DNA from: an uncultured Muribaculaceae bacterium
Lineage (GTDB): Bacteria > Bacteroidota > Bacteroidia > Bacteroidales > Muribaculaceae
Reading direction: 5' to 3'
Length of the DNA: 64,000 bases
Assembly (NCBI GenBank): GCA_958436175.1
Contig: CAUBJF010000001.1
Coordinates: forward strand, 248,001-312,000
The notes under the pieces were generated by a model, which saw nothing but the letters and a program-made list of their open reading frames with translations, was not told the origin of the DNA and did no database searches. Below, piece by piece: positions 1 through 8,431 of the stretch. Each line of letters starts with the position of its first letter. Positions within the stretch are counted from its first letter, which is position 1. A program made the translations under genes and the position numbers.

Positions 1-1
1 T

Positions 2-673
2 CGCTGCGGTGCCGGGGGCGAAAGAATACCCCTGACCATCGCCGATGCCGATACCGCCGCAGGTACAGTCACTCTCGTAGTCCAGGCTGTCGGCGAATCG
101 ACCAGGAAAATATGCGCACTGGAAGTCGGCGACAGCCTGACGGATGTTGTCGGTCCTCTCGGACGAGCCACCGACATAGCTCTTCGCGACGGTACAGTCG
201 TATGCTGTGGCGGAGGTGTAGGCGTAGCACCTCTCTTACCAATCATCAAGGCTATGAAAGAAGCCGGTAACCGCGTTGTCAGCGTCCTTGCCGCAAGGAA
301 CAAGGACCTGATTATTCTCGAAGACGAGGTACGACGCTACTCTGACGATGTCATCATCATGACCGACGACGGCAGTGCCGGTACAAAGGGGTTGGCAACC
401 GATGGTGTGGAAAGCGTCATAAAACGCGAAAAAGTGGCCGAAGTCGTCACTATCGGGCCCGCTATTATGATGAAATTCGTGTCATTGCTCACCAAGAAAT
501 ACAATGTACCTACGGTAGCCTCTCTCAATACTATCATGGTCGACGGTACGGGGATGTGTGGAGCATGCCGCGTGAACGTAGGGGGCAAGATGCGTTTTGT
601 ATGTGTCGACGGTCCCGAGTTCGATGCCCATCAGGTAGACTTCGACGAAATGATTATGAGGATGAAAGCCTGA
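2..673 (+). CDS. NfnA-like FAD/NAD-binding oxidoreductase subunit (5' truncated by window)
   Basis: Open from the first bases of the window, so the N-terminus is missing. The visible part begins in a flavin-binding barrel (ERIPLTIAD), has GPLG and the nucleotide-binding loop GGGVGVAPLLPI, and ends in a cysteine cluster (MCGACRV, later FVCVDGPEFD) typical of the [2Fe-2S] domain of the dihydroorotate dehydrogenase electron-transfer/ferredoxin-NADP reductase alpha family. In this family the subunit carries FAD and pairs with a GltA-like flavoprotein to exchange electrons between NAD(H), NADP(H) and ferredoxin. The next gene, 24 bases downstream, is that partner. Whether the pair is electron-bifurcating Nfn or a sulfide dehydrogenase (SudAB) cannot be decided from sequence alone. 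Confidence 0.85.
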   Translation, partial: RCGAGGERIPLTIADADTAAGTVTLVVQAVGESTRKICALEVGDSLTDVVGPLGRATDIALRDGTVVCCGGGVGVAPLLPIIKAMKEAGNRVVSVLAARNKDLIILEDEVRRYSDDVIIMTDDGSAGTKGLATDGVESVIKREKVAEVVTIGPAIMMKFVSLLTKKYNVPTVASLNTIMVDGTGMCGACRVNVGGKMRFVCVDGPEFDAHQVDFDEMIMRMKA

Positions 674-697
674 GGCTTCTTTAGCATCAAATATAAT

Positions 698-2167
698 ATG
701 TCAGAACAACATAACGGGCGGGATGCCTCCTGGCGCGAGGATCTCCGCAAGGCCATGTCGGCCAAAGAACGTACTGCGATACCGCGCACTGTCATGGCGC
801 ACCTTGACGCTGCCTACCGAGTGACATGCAACGAAGAAGTCAACCAGGGCCTCAGCACCGAGCAGGCTGTATTAGAGGCTACGCGCTGCCTCGACTGCCC
901 TTCCCCTACATGTGTCGAAGGTTGCCCCGTAGGCATCGATATCCCTGGCTTCATAAAGAATATCCAGCGAGGCGAGACGGGCGAGGCTGCCGCAGTCCTC
1001 AAACGCACCAGCGCCCTTCCGGCAGTTTGCGGACGTGTATGCCCCCAGGAGAAACAATGCGAGAGCCGTTGCATCTATAACAAGATGAAGAAAGAGCCCG
1101 TCGCAATCGGCTATCTCGAGCGCTTTGCCGCCGATGCTGAAATAGCGGCGCACTCCGGCGACCCCGTTGTCCCTGAATCAGTAGAAGGGAGGACACGCAT
1201 CGCAGTCGCCGGTTCCGGCCCGTCGGGACTATCCTTCGCAGGCGAGATGAGCCGCCGTGGCTACGCCGTTCACGTTTTTGAAGCATTGCACGAAATTGGA
1301 GGCGTTCTAAAATACGGCATCCCGGAATTCCGACTTCCAAACAGCATCGTCGATGCCGAACTCGACAATCTCCGCCGCAAAGGAGTCGTATTCCATACTG
1401 ACACTGTCATAGGCAAGACATTGAGCTACGACGACCTGCTCGGCATGGGCTTCAAAGGCATATTCGTCGCCTCAGGTGCCGGCCTTCCACGTTTCATGAA
1501 CATACCCGGCGAAAACTATATAGGAGTAATGTCCAGCAACGAGTACCTGACCCGTATCAATCTCATGGGGGCAGGCAAGCCGGGCCATGACACGCCAGTT
1601 CTTCGCGGTCGCCGCGTCGCTGTCATCGGGGGGGGCAACACAGCCATGGACAGCGTTCGCACTGCACGCCGTATGGGTGCCGAACGTGCCATGATAGTCT
1701 ATCGGCGCAGCGAGGCTGAGATGCCGGCACGGCGCGAAGAAGTGCTCCATGCCAAAGAAGAAGGAGTGGAATTCATGACACTCAGCAACCCGGTCGAATA
1801 TCTTGCTGACGAACTTGGTCACGTGCGCGCAATGCGCGTACAACGCATGGAGCTCGGAGAAGCCGATGCATCTGGCCGTCGCAGCCCGGTGCCGATTCCT
1901 GGCATGATTGACGAAATTGAAGTCGACGAGGTAATCGTCAGTGTAGGCGTATCGCCCAACCCTCTGATCCCACAGAATATACCAGGGCTCAACGTAACTC
2001 CAAAAGGCACTATCGCTGTTTCAGAAAATTCACAGACATCATTACCGTTGATTTTCGCGGGTGGCGACATCGTCCGCGGCGGCGCAACAGTCATCCTCGC
2101 TATGGGTGATGGCCGTCATGCAGCAAAATCTATGGATGAATATCTCAAAAACAATGGCATATCTTAA
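698..2167 (+). CDS. gltA: NfnB/GltA-like NADPH-dependent flavoprotein (glutamate synthase small-subunit family)
   Basis: 489 residues. An N-terminal Cys-rich region (RCLDCPSPTCVEGCP, then CGRVCPQEKQC) binds two [4Fe-4S] clusters in this family. It is followed by an FAD-binding motif (VAGSGPSGLSFAG) and a second nucleotide-binding motif (VAVIGGGNTAMDSV) for NAD(P)H. It directly follows the NfnA-like subunit, the usual arrangement for Nfn/SudAB pairs in anaerobes. No glutamate synthase large subunit is adjacent, so a role as the NfnAB transhydrogenase partner is more likely than glutamate synthesis. The 3' end overlaps the next gene by 14 bases, implying one operon. Confidence 0.88.
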   Translation: MSEQHNGRDASWREDLRKAMSAKERTAIPRTVMAHLDAAYRVTCNEEVNQGLSTEQAVLEATRCLDCPSPTCVEGCPVGIDIPGFIKNIQRGETGEAAAVLKRTSALPAVCGRVCPQEKQCESRCIYNKMKKEPVAIGYLERFAADAEIAAHSGDPVVPESVEGRTRIAVAGSGPSGLSFAGEMSRRGYAVHVFEALHEIGGVLKYGIPEFRLPNSIVDAELDNLRRKGVVFHTDTVIGKTLSYDDLLGMGFKGIFVASGAGLPRFMNIPGENYIGVMSSNEYLTRINLMGAGKPGHDTPVLRGRRVAVIGGGNTAMDSVRTARRMGAERAMIVYRRSEAEMPARREEVLHAKEEGVEFMTLSNPVEYLADELGHVRAMRVQRMELGEADASGRRSPVPIPGMIDEIEVDEVIVSVGVSPNPLIPQNIPGLNVTPKGTIAVSENSQTSLPLIFAGGDIVRGGATVILAMGDGRHAAKSMDEYLKNNGIS

Positions 2168-3035
2168 GAAAGCCTGTACTCTTGGCATAGCGCTTCTTCT
2201 CCTCTCGTCATGTGGGCGCCAAAAGGACAGTACCGATGAAAAGCCCGTACTGATGGTCAGTATAGCGCCTCAGAAATATCTCCTGTCGCAACTGACTGGC
2301 GACAGCTATGAAATCCTCACGATGCTCGAACGAGGTGCCGATCCCGAGACTTTCGACCCGAGCCTCGACAAGCGTCTCTCGGCCGAAGGTGCTGAAGCAT
2401 ATTTCAGCAGCGGGGTATTTCCCTTCGAAAAAAGCATCCGGGAATCGATCAAAGCCGACAAACCCTTCATAGACACATCCAAAGGCATCAAATATATTTA
2501 CGGCACTCATAGTCACAGTCATAACGATGACGAACATCATGACGGCGGACACGATGAAGAGGCTGATCCGCACGTATGGACATCTGTGGGCAATGCCAAA
2601 ATCATAGCCGGCAATATGGCTCAGGCACTGACAAGCCTTATGCCGGACAGCGCGACGGTCTATGCTGAACGTCTCGCGAGGCTGAACCAGCGTCTCGATT
2701 CCATCGATAAAGCCATCCGGACAGGGCTCGCCGACGGCGACAGCGTTTTTGCCATCTGGCATCCCTCCCTAAGCTATCTTGCCCGAGACTATGGACTCGA
2801 ACAGATAGCCGTAGGACAAGAGAGCAAGGAAATGGGAGCGAGGAAAGTACGGAGCATCATCGACGAAGCTCGCAGCAAGGGAGTCCGTATCTTCTTCTTC
2901 CAGAAAGAGTACGACACACGCCAGGCCGAGAGCATCAACGAAGGCATAGGCTCCACAATAGTAACAATCGACCCCCTCTCCGAAGACTGGGAAGGACAAA
3001 TGAAGATTATCGTAGATGCACTCTCCAGGCCATAG
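2154..3035 (+). CDS. Zinc-type ABC transporter substrate-binding lipoprotein (ZnuA-like)
   Basis: 293 residues from the ATG at 2154, chosen because it begins a clean lipoprotein signal (MAYLKKACTLGIALLLLSSC) with Cys at the lipobox; the longer frame has no sense upstream. The body fits the cluster A-1 metal-binding fold: ADPETFDPS, a His/Asp-rich loop (THSHSHNDDEHHDGGH) as seen in zinc binders, PHVW, WHPSLSYLARDYGL and a C-terminal dyad near IDPLSEDW. It probably captures Zn (or Mn) in the periplasm for the ATPase encoded next, whose start overlaps by 20 bases. Metal choice is inferred from the His-rich loop. Confidence 0.85.
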   Translation: MAYLKKACTLGIALLLLSSCGRQKDSTDEKPVLMVSIAPQKYLLSQLTGDSYEILTMLERGADPETFDPSLDKRLSAEGAEAYFSSGVFPFEKSIRESIKADKPFIDTSKGIKYIYGTHSHSHNDDEHHDGGHDEEADPHVWTSVGNAKIIAGNMAQALTSLMPDSATVYAERLARLNQRLDSIDKAIRTGLADGDSVFAIWHPSLSYLARDYGLEQIAVGQESKEMGARKVRSIIDEARSKGVRIFFFQKEYDTRQAESINEGIGSTIVTIDPLSEDWEGQMKIIVDALSRP

Positions 3036-3765
3036 CGAACACTGCCGGTGCTCGGCATGCGACAGCCGGCCACACATTCCCCGGACTCCTCTCATAAGCG
3101 TCGAGGACCTAACTTTCGTACGCGACGAGCGTACCATCCTCTACGATGTCAATCTGACAATCGACAAAGGTGATTTCGTTGCTATAACAGGGCCTAACGG
3201 CGGAGGGAAGACAACCCTTCTGCGCCTCATCCTTGGTCTTCTAAAACCTACCGAAGGATGTATAGTCTTTCACGGCTCTCGCAGTTCGATAGGATATCTG
3301 CCGCAAAAGAACACTGTCGACGCACATTTCCCTATCAGCGTCCGCGAAGTAGTAGCATCCGGACTCCTTGCCGAGAAAGGTCTTGACAAAAGAGAGAAAG
3401 AAACCCGGATATCCCACGCACTCGAACAGGTACGACTCGAAACCTTAGCAAACAGGCCCATAGGGCGTCTATCAGGCGGACAGTTGCAACGCACGCTTTT
3501 CGGGCGGGCCATAGTGGCCAAACCGCAGATTCTTGTCCTCGACGAACCGCTAAGCTATATCGACAAAAAATTTGAGGAACACCTCTACTCTATCATCACA
3601 GAAATAGCAAGGGACACTACTATCCTGCTGGTGAGCCATGAGATGAGCCATATAGCCGGAATGGCCAACCGTCACATCCTCGTCAACCATACGCTGACAG
3701 AATGTACGGCAGAACACCATTACACTGTCTCGGAGTGTGAGGAAAAGTTTCAGGAAGGATTGTAG
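3016..3765 (+). CDS. Metal ABC transporter ATP-binding protein (ZnuC-like)
   Basis: 249 residues. Walker A GPNGGGKTTL, Q-loop region YLPQKNTVD, signature LSGGQLQR, Walker B ILVLDEPLSYID and switch His in LLVSHEMSH make this a complete ABC ATPase of the metal-uptake branch. The N-terminus carries an unusual His/Cys-rich stretch (MHSPGHSEHCRCSACDSRP) before the conserved domain; the ATG at 3016 lies inside the end of the binding-protein gene and is the only ATG available before the domain. The expected membrane permease is not next: the following gene is convergent and overlaps this 3' end by 16 bases. Confidence 0.87.
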   Translation: MHSPGHSEHCRCSACDSRPHIPRTPLISVEDLTFVRDERTILYDVNLTIDKGDFVAITGPNGGGKTTLLRLILGLLKPTEGCIVFHGSRSSIGYLPQKNTVDAHFPISVREVVASGLLAEKGLDKREKETRISHALEQVRLETLANRPIGRLSGGQLQRTLFGRAIVAKPQILVLDEPLSYIDKKFEEHLYSIITEIARDTTILLVSHEMSHIAGMANRHILVNHTLTECTAEHHYTVSECEEKFQEGL

Positions 3766-4739
3766 CCCGATTCTCCCAGAACTTTTCGGTCGGAAGTAAA
3801 TGAGGGTGACAGGAGGTATTCCAAGCTTGCCTCGGGATGGCGTGAGATGTATTTTTCGACAATTCTATAACCGAAATAACGACCGGCACGTCCCGGGGCA
3901 ACCGGGTCGAGATCGCGCGAGGACGGAGACATAGAAAACAGACGCGACATAACATCACCCGACTTGTCGTAGAGAAGATCCTTGCCAACGAGAGTTCGCC
4001 ATAAACGTGCCTCGTTGTCCCGAAGCCATTGCAACTGCTCTTCGCTATAGCCGAGAGCATGAGCAAGGTCGGCATCAGGGACAGTACGGAGCTTGGCTTC
4101 TGTCAAAGCTCCTTCGTATAGCATCCGCGAAAGTACATCGGCACCAGCGTCATCAATATAAGGATACGAGGTTGCTACCAAGGATTCCGCCAGGTCATAA
4201 GGAAGCATCTCCTTATTCTTCAGCATCCTCATATATGCCGGAAGATGGGAGTAGCCTTCGAAGTCAGCTCCGAGATAATGATTAAGAGCTATCAGCATCA
4301 CGGAATCGACAAAAAGGATAGATTCGGACCGGCCATAGACAACAGCCGCGTAGCGGTAGGGATGCAGCGCGAGCCCCTCGGAAGCAGCCGCTGCAACAAC
4401 GTGCCCAAGACTTTTGCTGATGAAATCGGCCGAAGGAAAAACAGAGTCCGCCGGGGGAGTGAACATGGTCACCTGAAGAGAATTCGACCAGCCTTCTACT
4501 ACTCCGTCCGAAACAGGCTCACCGCTTACAACGTCCATAAATGCAGCCAAAACATCGCTGTCGGAACGAAGAATGCTGTCGCGACCGGCAAAATCCATAT
4601 CTTTATAATCGGCCAAATCACGACGAAGATCCACGACATCGGCATCTGAAGCCGACGAGAACTTGTCAGTCCCATTACAGGCACTTAAAAGCGCAACGAA
4701 TAAACAAAGGATACTCGCTTTCTTGAATCGCATTGACAT
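3750..4739 (-). CDS. gldB: GldB-like lipoprotein
   Basis: 329 residues with a lipoprotein signal (SILCLFVALLSAC). The later part carries features I associate with the Bacteroidetes GldB family: LNHYLGADFEGYSHLPAYMR, a region with YSEEQLQWLRDNEARLW, and APGRAGRYFGYRIVEKYI near the C-terminus. GldB is an inner-membrane or periplasmic lipoprotein needed for gliding in Flavobacterium; homologues persist in non-gliding Bacteroidales, where the role is unclear. Two in-frame ATGs (4739 and 4733) are possible starts. It converges on and overlaps the ZnuC-like gene. The family call is from pattern memory only. Confidence 0.68.
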   Translation of the reverse strand: MSMRFKKASILCLFVALLSACNGTDKFSSASDADVVDLRRDLADYKDMDFAGRDSILRSDSDVLAAFMDVVSGEPVSDGVVEGWSNSLQVTMFTPPADSVFPSADFISKSLGHVVAAAASEGLALHPYRYAAVVYGRSESILFVDSVMLIALNHYLGADFEGYSHLPAYMRMLKNKEMLPYDLAESLVATSYPYIDDAGADVLSRMLYEGALTEAKLRTVPDADLAHALGYSEEQLQWLRDNEARLWRTLVGKDLLYDKSGDVMSRLFSMSPSSRDLDPVAPGRAGRYFGYRIVEKYISRHPEASLEYLLSPSFTSDRKVLGESGYNPS

Positions 4740-4953
4740 ATTACGGTATATTTCATCAAAGACCAGACATTATTTATGTCTTTCGAAATGATGGATGCTC
4801 TATATTTTGAACGATATTATATAGAGTATATTGTCGGGAGGAGGGCTTAAATCCCGGCTTCATATCTGCATGAGGCAGGCCAGATACAATAAAAAAAGCA
4901 ACATAGACCTATTTTTTAGCATATAACACTACAATAATGGACTGAAAAAACAC

Positions 4954-4961
4954 TATTTTTG
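4954..4961 (+). promoter_or_regulatory. Possible -7 promoter element for the amidase gene
   Basis: TATTTTTG matches the Bacteroidetes -7 consensus TAnnTTTG and lies 24 bases before the amidase ATG. No good TTTG is seen at the -33 position, so this is tentative. The rest of the 246-base divergent gap is AT-rich and shows a short inverted repeat (AGACAT/ATGTCT) close to the GldB-like start. Confidence 0.35.
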
Positions 4962-4985
4962 CAGATATTTTTGAACTAAGGACAA

Positions 4986-5813
4986 ATGCGATTCAGCCGT
5001 TTGACTAAAATAATGCTCTTGACTACTCTCTCGCTGCTTATTGCCGCCGGGACCGTCTTTGCCCGCAAGTCGGACGAGCAAAGGCCTTTTGTCCTTGTCA
5101 TCGATCCCGGCCACGGTGGGAAAGACTTTGGTTGCCGAGGCACCAAAGCCAATGAGAAGACCCTTGTCCTAAACGTCGGCAAACTTCTTGGCTCTATGAT
5201 AGAGAAAGAGCTTGGAGACAGCGTTAAAGTGATTTTCACTCGCGACGACGATACCTTTATTCCCCTGGACCGCCGTGCAGCGATAGCAAACGAAGCGGCT
5301 GCCGACTTCTTCATGAGCATACACGTCAACTCCGTAGACCGGCGCAGCAAAGGCCGCAAATCCGTACACGGTGCTTCGGTCTATACTGTCGGTCTGCACA
5401 AAAGCGAAGCCAACCTCGCTGTTGCCATGCGTGAGAACGGTGTCATCGAGCTGGAACAGGATTACTCAACAACCTACCAGGGTTTCGACCCTTCGTCGTC
5501 GGAATCGTACATCATATTCGAACTCGACCAGAACAGGCACATGGAGCAGAGCATCGAAATGGCCTCCATCATACAGAACGAGCTCATCTCGACCGCCGGA
5601 CGTGCCGACAAAGGAGTGCGTCAGGCCGGATTCCTTGTACTCTGGGCAACCCGTATGCCATCGGTACTTGTCGAACTTGACTTTATCTGCAATCCGGAGG
5701 CCGAACGCTTCCTTTGGTCAGAAAAAGGTCAGGAGAAATGCGCCATGTCGCTTTTCAATGCGTTTAAGATATATCGTAACAAACATCCAAGAAACACACA
5801 AGCTTCAAAATAA
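4986..5813 (+). CDS. N-acetylmuramoyl-L-alanine amidase (Amidase_3)
   Basis: 275 residues: signal peptide (residues ~1-27), then the zinc amidase domain. Visible landmarks are VIDPGHGGKDFGC (zinc His), a Glu in the following helix region (NEKTLVLNV), SIHVNS (second zinc His) and LVELDFICNPEAE near the end (catalytic Glu region). The family cleaves the bond between N-acetylmuramic acid and L-alanine of the stem peptide in periplasmic peptidoglycan, often at division. It sits 3 bases before the MlaD-like gene, so the two are probably cotranscribed. Confidence 0.92.
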   Translation: MRFSRLTKIMLLTTLSLLIAAGTVFARKSDEQRPFVLVIDPGHGGKDFGCRGTKANEKTLVLNVGKLLGSMIEKELGDSVKVIFTRDDDTFIPLDRRAAIANEAAADFFMSIHVNSVDRRSKGRKSVHGASVYTVGLHKSEANLAVAMRENGVIELEQDYSTTYQGFDPSSSESYIIFELDQNRHMEQSIEMASIIQNELISTAGRADKGVRQAGFLVLWATRMPSVLVELDFICNPEAERFLWSEKGQEKCAMSLFNAFKIYRNKHPRNTQASK

Positions 5814-5816
5814 AGT

Positions 5817-6719
5817 ATGAAAAAAATCCTGCGCAAAGAAGTCGTGATAGGCGCACTGGTGATAGTGGCGCTCCTCATTCTCTTCTTCGGAATCAATTTC
5901 CTCAAAGGCATCAATCTCTTCAAGGCAGCCAACTACTACTATGCAGTGTTCGATAATGTCGAAGGTCTTGCCCAGTCGGCACCCGTGACACTCAACGGCT
6001 ACAAAGTCGGCATCGTACGCGACATAAAATACCAGTACAACAACCCGGGACACGTAGCCGTCGAACTAAGCGTCGACAAGTCCCTGCGTCTTCCCGTCGG
6101 CAGTAAGGCCGTTATGGCGACCGACCTTCTCGGCACAGGCTCCATTTCCCTTGTACCCGGCAACTATGTCAACGGCGAACATGCTGTCGGCGACACTCTG
6201 ATAGGTGTTGTCAACAAAGGCATGATGGCCGGACTGTCCGAATCGTTGCTTCCTACCATCGGTGCCATCCTTCCTAAAGTCGACACCCTCCTCATCAATC
6301 TCAACGCGCTTACAGCCAACGAGGGGCTTCACCAAAGCCTTACACGCCTCGACGGTATCACCAACGACCTCCAGGCTTCTATCAAATCTCTGCGCGGTGT
6401 CATGGCTTCCTTGCAGCCTATCACTGGCAATATCCAGAGCATTACATCGAATGTCGACACCATAACCGGCGATCTGACAGCCGTTACAGGCCGACTCCGC
6501 AACGCACCTATAGACAGCATAGCCGTCGACCTGCGCGAAACCATGGCCAACCTCGAAGCCCTCACAGCAGCCCTCAACAACCCCGATGGAACTGTCGGCA
6601 AGCTTACCCACGACCCGGCTCTCTACGAAAATCTCAATGCGACCATAGCTTCGCTCGACTCTCTCTTTGTCGACATCAAGCGCAACCCCAAGCGCTATGT
6701 CACCATAAAGGTGTTCTAA
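5817..6719 (+). CDS. MlaD/MCE-domain protein
   Basis: 300 residues. An N-terminal membrane anchor (IGALVIVALLILFFGINFL) is followed by an MCE domain (residues ~38-120; VFDNVEGLAQSAPVTLNGYK, GTGSISLVPG). The remainder is a long polar region with repeated hydrophobic spacing (TGNIQSITSNVDTITGDLTA), likely helical. MCE proteins form rings or tubes carrying lipids between inner and outer membrane. The MlaE/MlaF partners are not adjacent. The amidase-mlaD pairing is one I recall as common in Bacteroidales. Confidence 0.85.
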   Translation: MKKILRKEVVIGALVIVALLILFFGINFLKGINLFKAANYYYAVFDNVEGLAQSAPVTLNGYKVGIVRDIKYQYNNPGHVAVELSVDKSLRLPVGSKAVMATDLLGTGSISLVPGNYVNGEHAVGDTLIGVVNKGMMAGLSESLLPTIGAILPKVDTLLINLNALTANEGLHQSLTRLDGITNDLQASIKSLRGVMASLQPITGNIQSITSNVDTITGDLTAVTGRLRNAPIDSIAVDLRETMANLEALTAALNNPDGTVGKLTHDPALYENLNATIASLDSLFVDIKRNPKRYVTIKVF

Positions 6720-6779
6720 GCTTATTTTGACTATGTCTAAATAACGTCCAGATACCTCTTTTAACACAAAGCTACTCCA

Positions 6780-6829
6780 CAACGCTCCGAAAAGCATTTT
6801 CGAATATAGATACGCTTTTCGGAGCGTTG
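6780..6829 (+). terminator. Hairpin terminator after the MlaD-like gene
   Basis: A perfect 16-base stem, CAACGCTCCGAAAAGC (6780-6795) with its complement at 6814-6829, and an 18-base loop. It is followed by CTTTAAAA, so the U-tract is short. It lies 60 bases after the mlaD-like stop and separates that unit from dnaA. The rest of the 323-base gap 6720-7042 is AT-rich leader and promoter sequence for dnaA; no gene is seen there. Confidence 0.7.
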
Positions 6830-6972
6830 CTTTAAAAACATCGCATCCTACGCTGTAAAACAATATTTTACAAAGCCCCGCTTCGCTCGCGACACCCTCC
6901 TTTAAGTAGTTTGGCATAACAAGCTGAAAACCGCACAGTTGCAAATAATCGGTTTTTCCAAATATTTAAGTA

Positions 6973-7004
6973 TTTGTTTTTGAAAAATTTTTGTCGGAAT
7001 TTTG
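6973..7004 (+). promoter_or_regulatory. Likely dnaA promoter
   Basis: TTTG (6973-6976), 20 bases, then GAATTTTG (6997-7004), which matches TAnnTTTG at 7 of 8 positions. This would start transcription around 7010, about 30 bases before the dnaA ATG. Confidence 0.5.
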
Positions 7005-7042
7005 TAGTACAGAAAACACGACTACTCCTTTCTACTACAAAA

Positions 7043-8431
7043 ATGGATCAAGCACATGAACAACTTTGGGCTCGTTGCTGTGAATTTATAAAAGACAATA
7101 TCGACCCCGAACAATATAAGACCTGGTTCAGCGATATAACTTCCTATAGTTTCGCTGACAAACGTCTTGTGCTTGAAGTCCAGTCCGAATTTTTTGTAGA
7201 CCAACTTGAGATGCGGCATCAGGGCATCCTCCGAGCAGGTATTAAAAAGGTCTACGGAGAGAATGTCCTCCTGTACTACCGCTACCGTACTATCCACGAC
7301 GATCCGAGTTCTACCATCTCACAGAAGAGCGTCTGCTCATCGCCTACGATTCTTGCCCAGCGCTATGCCCAGCCGGCCAACCCCTTCAAGCAGCCCGACC
7401 AGCAGGACTTCGATCCGCAGCTCAACCCTCGCTACACTTTCGAGAACTACTGCGTCAGCGACAGCAACAAGATTGCCCGTTCGATAGGTATGGCTATCGG
7501 CGACAACCCCTCCATCAAGACATTCAACCCCCTCTTCGTCTTCGGTCCTTCGGGTGTCGGCAAGACACACCTCATACAGGCAATAGGCATACGCGTCAAG
7601 GAACATAACCCCAAGGCCCGTGTCCTCTACGTCACAGCCCGTCTCTTCCAGAGCCAGTACACTGCGGCGGCAGCCAAGAACATCAACAGCTTCTTCCATT
7701 TCTACCAGAGTATCGATACGCTCATCATCGATGATGTTCAGGACCTTCAAAACATGCCGGGCACACAGAATATATTCTTCCATATATTCAACCACCTCCA
7801 CCAGCACGACCGACAGATCATCATGTCGAGCGACTGCGCGCCGGCCGACATGGAAGGCTTCGAACCCCGACTGCTCAACCGTTTCAAATGGGGCATGCAG
7901 GTCGAGCTTGAACGTCCCGACATCACCCTGCGCCGCGACGTGCTCAAGCTCAAGGCAGAACAGGACGGCATAGACCTTCCTGGCGAAGTGACTGAATTCA
8001 TCGCCGCCAACGTGACCCAGAGCGTCCGCGAACTTGAAGGTATCGTAGTCTCACTTATGGCTCATGCCACCGTGCTCAACCGAGACATATCGCTTGAACT
8101 CGCACGCCGCGTAATGGCCAATGCCGTCAAGATAAACCGCAAGCAGGTGAACTTCGAAATGATTACCGATGCCGTGGCCACACACTTCGGCATCTGCCCC
8201 GACCTGCTCTTCACCAAGTGTCGCAAACGTGATATTTCGGATGCCCGCCAGATTGTGATGTTCCTCGCCAAGAAAGTGGCCAAGATGCCGCTTACGACCA
8301 TCGGTCACAAGCTCGACCGCACACATGCCACAGTGATCTATGGCTGCAAAAACATCGAAGACCGTCTTTCCACAGAAAAGAAGCTCGCAGCCGATATAGA
8401 TGCTATCGAGGCAAGCATCCATTCCAATTAA
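7043..8431 (+). CDS. dnaA: Chromosomal replication initiator protein DnaA
   Basis: 462 residues from the ATG at 7043, chosen because MDQAHEQLW begins the conserved domain I; the longer frame starts inside the promoter. Domain I covers residues 1-~80 and a variable linker follows. The AAA+ domain starts at NPRYTFENYCVSDSNK, with Walker A GPSGVGKTH (168-176) and Walker B TLIIDDVQD (227-234). The C-terminal DNA-binding domain ends with LDRTHATVIYGCKNI, the DnaA-box recognition helix signature. It melts oriC and opens replication. A cluster of DnaA boxes was not recognised in the upstream gap. Its stop overlaps the next start by one base. Confidence 0.97.
   Translation: MDQAHEQLWARCCEFIKDNIDPEQYKTWFSDITSYSFADKRLVLEVQSEFFVDQLEMRHQGILRAGIKKVYGENVLLYYRYRTIHDDPSSTISQKSVCSSPTILAQRYAQPANPFKQPDQQDFDPQLNPRYTFENYCVSDSNKIARSIGMAIGDNPSIKTFNPLFVFGPSGVGKTHLIQAIGIRVKEHNPKARVLYVTARLFQSQYTAAAAKNINSFFHFYQSIDTLIIDDVQDLQNMPGTQNIFFHIFNHLHQHDRQIIMSSDCAPADMEGFEPRLLNRFKWGMQVELERPDITLRRDVLKLKAEQDGIDLPGEVTEFIAANVTQSVRELEGIVVSLMAHATVLNRDISLELARRVMANAVKINRKQVNFEMITDAVATHFGICPDLLFTKCRKRDISDARQIVMFLAKKVAKMPLTTIGHKLDRTHATVIYGCKNIEDRLSTEKKLAADIDAIEASIHSN

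Noticed and set aside
6720..7042. oriC beside dnaA
   Set aside because: No cluster of DnaA boxes (TTATCCACA-like) was seen; the gap is explained by a hairpin and a promoter.
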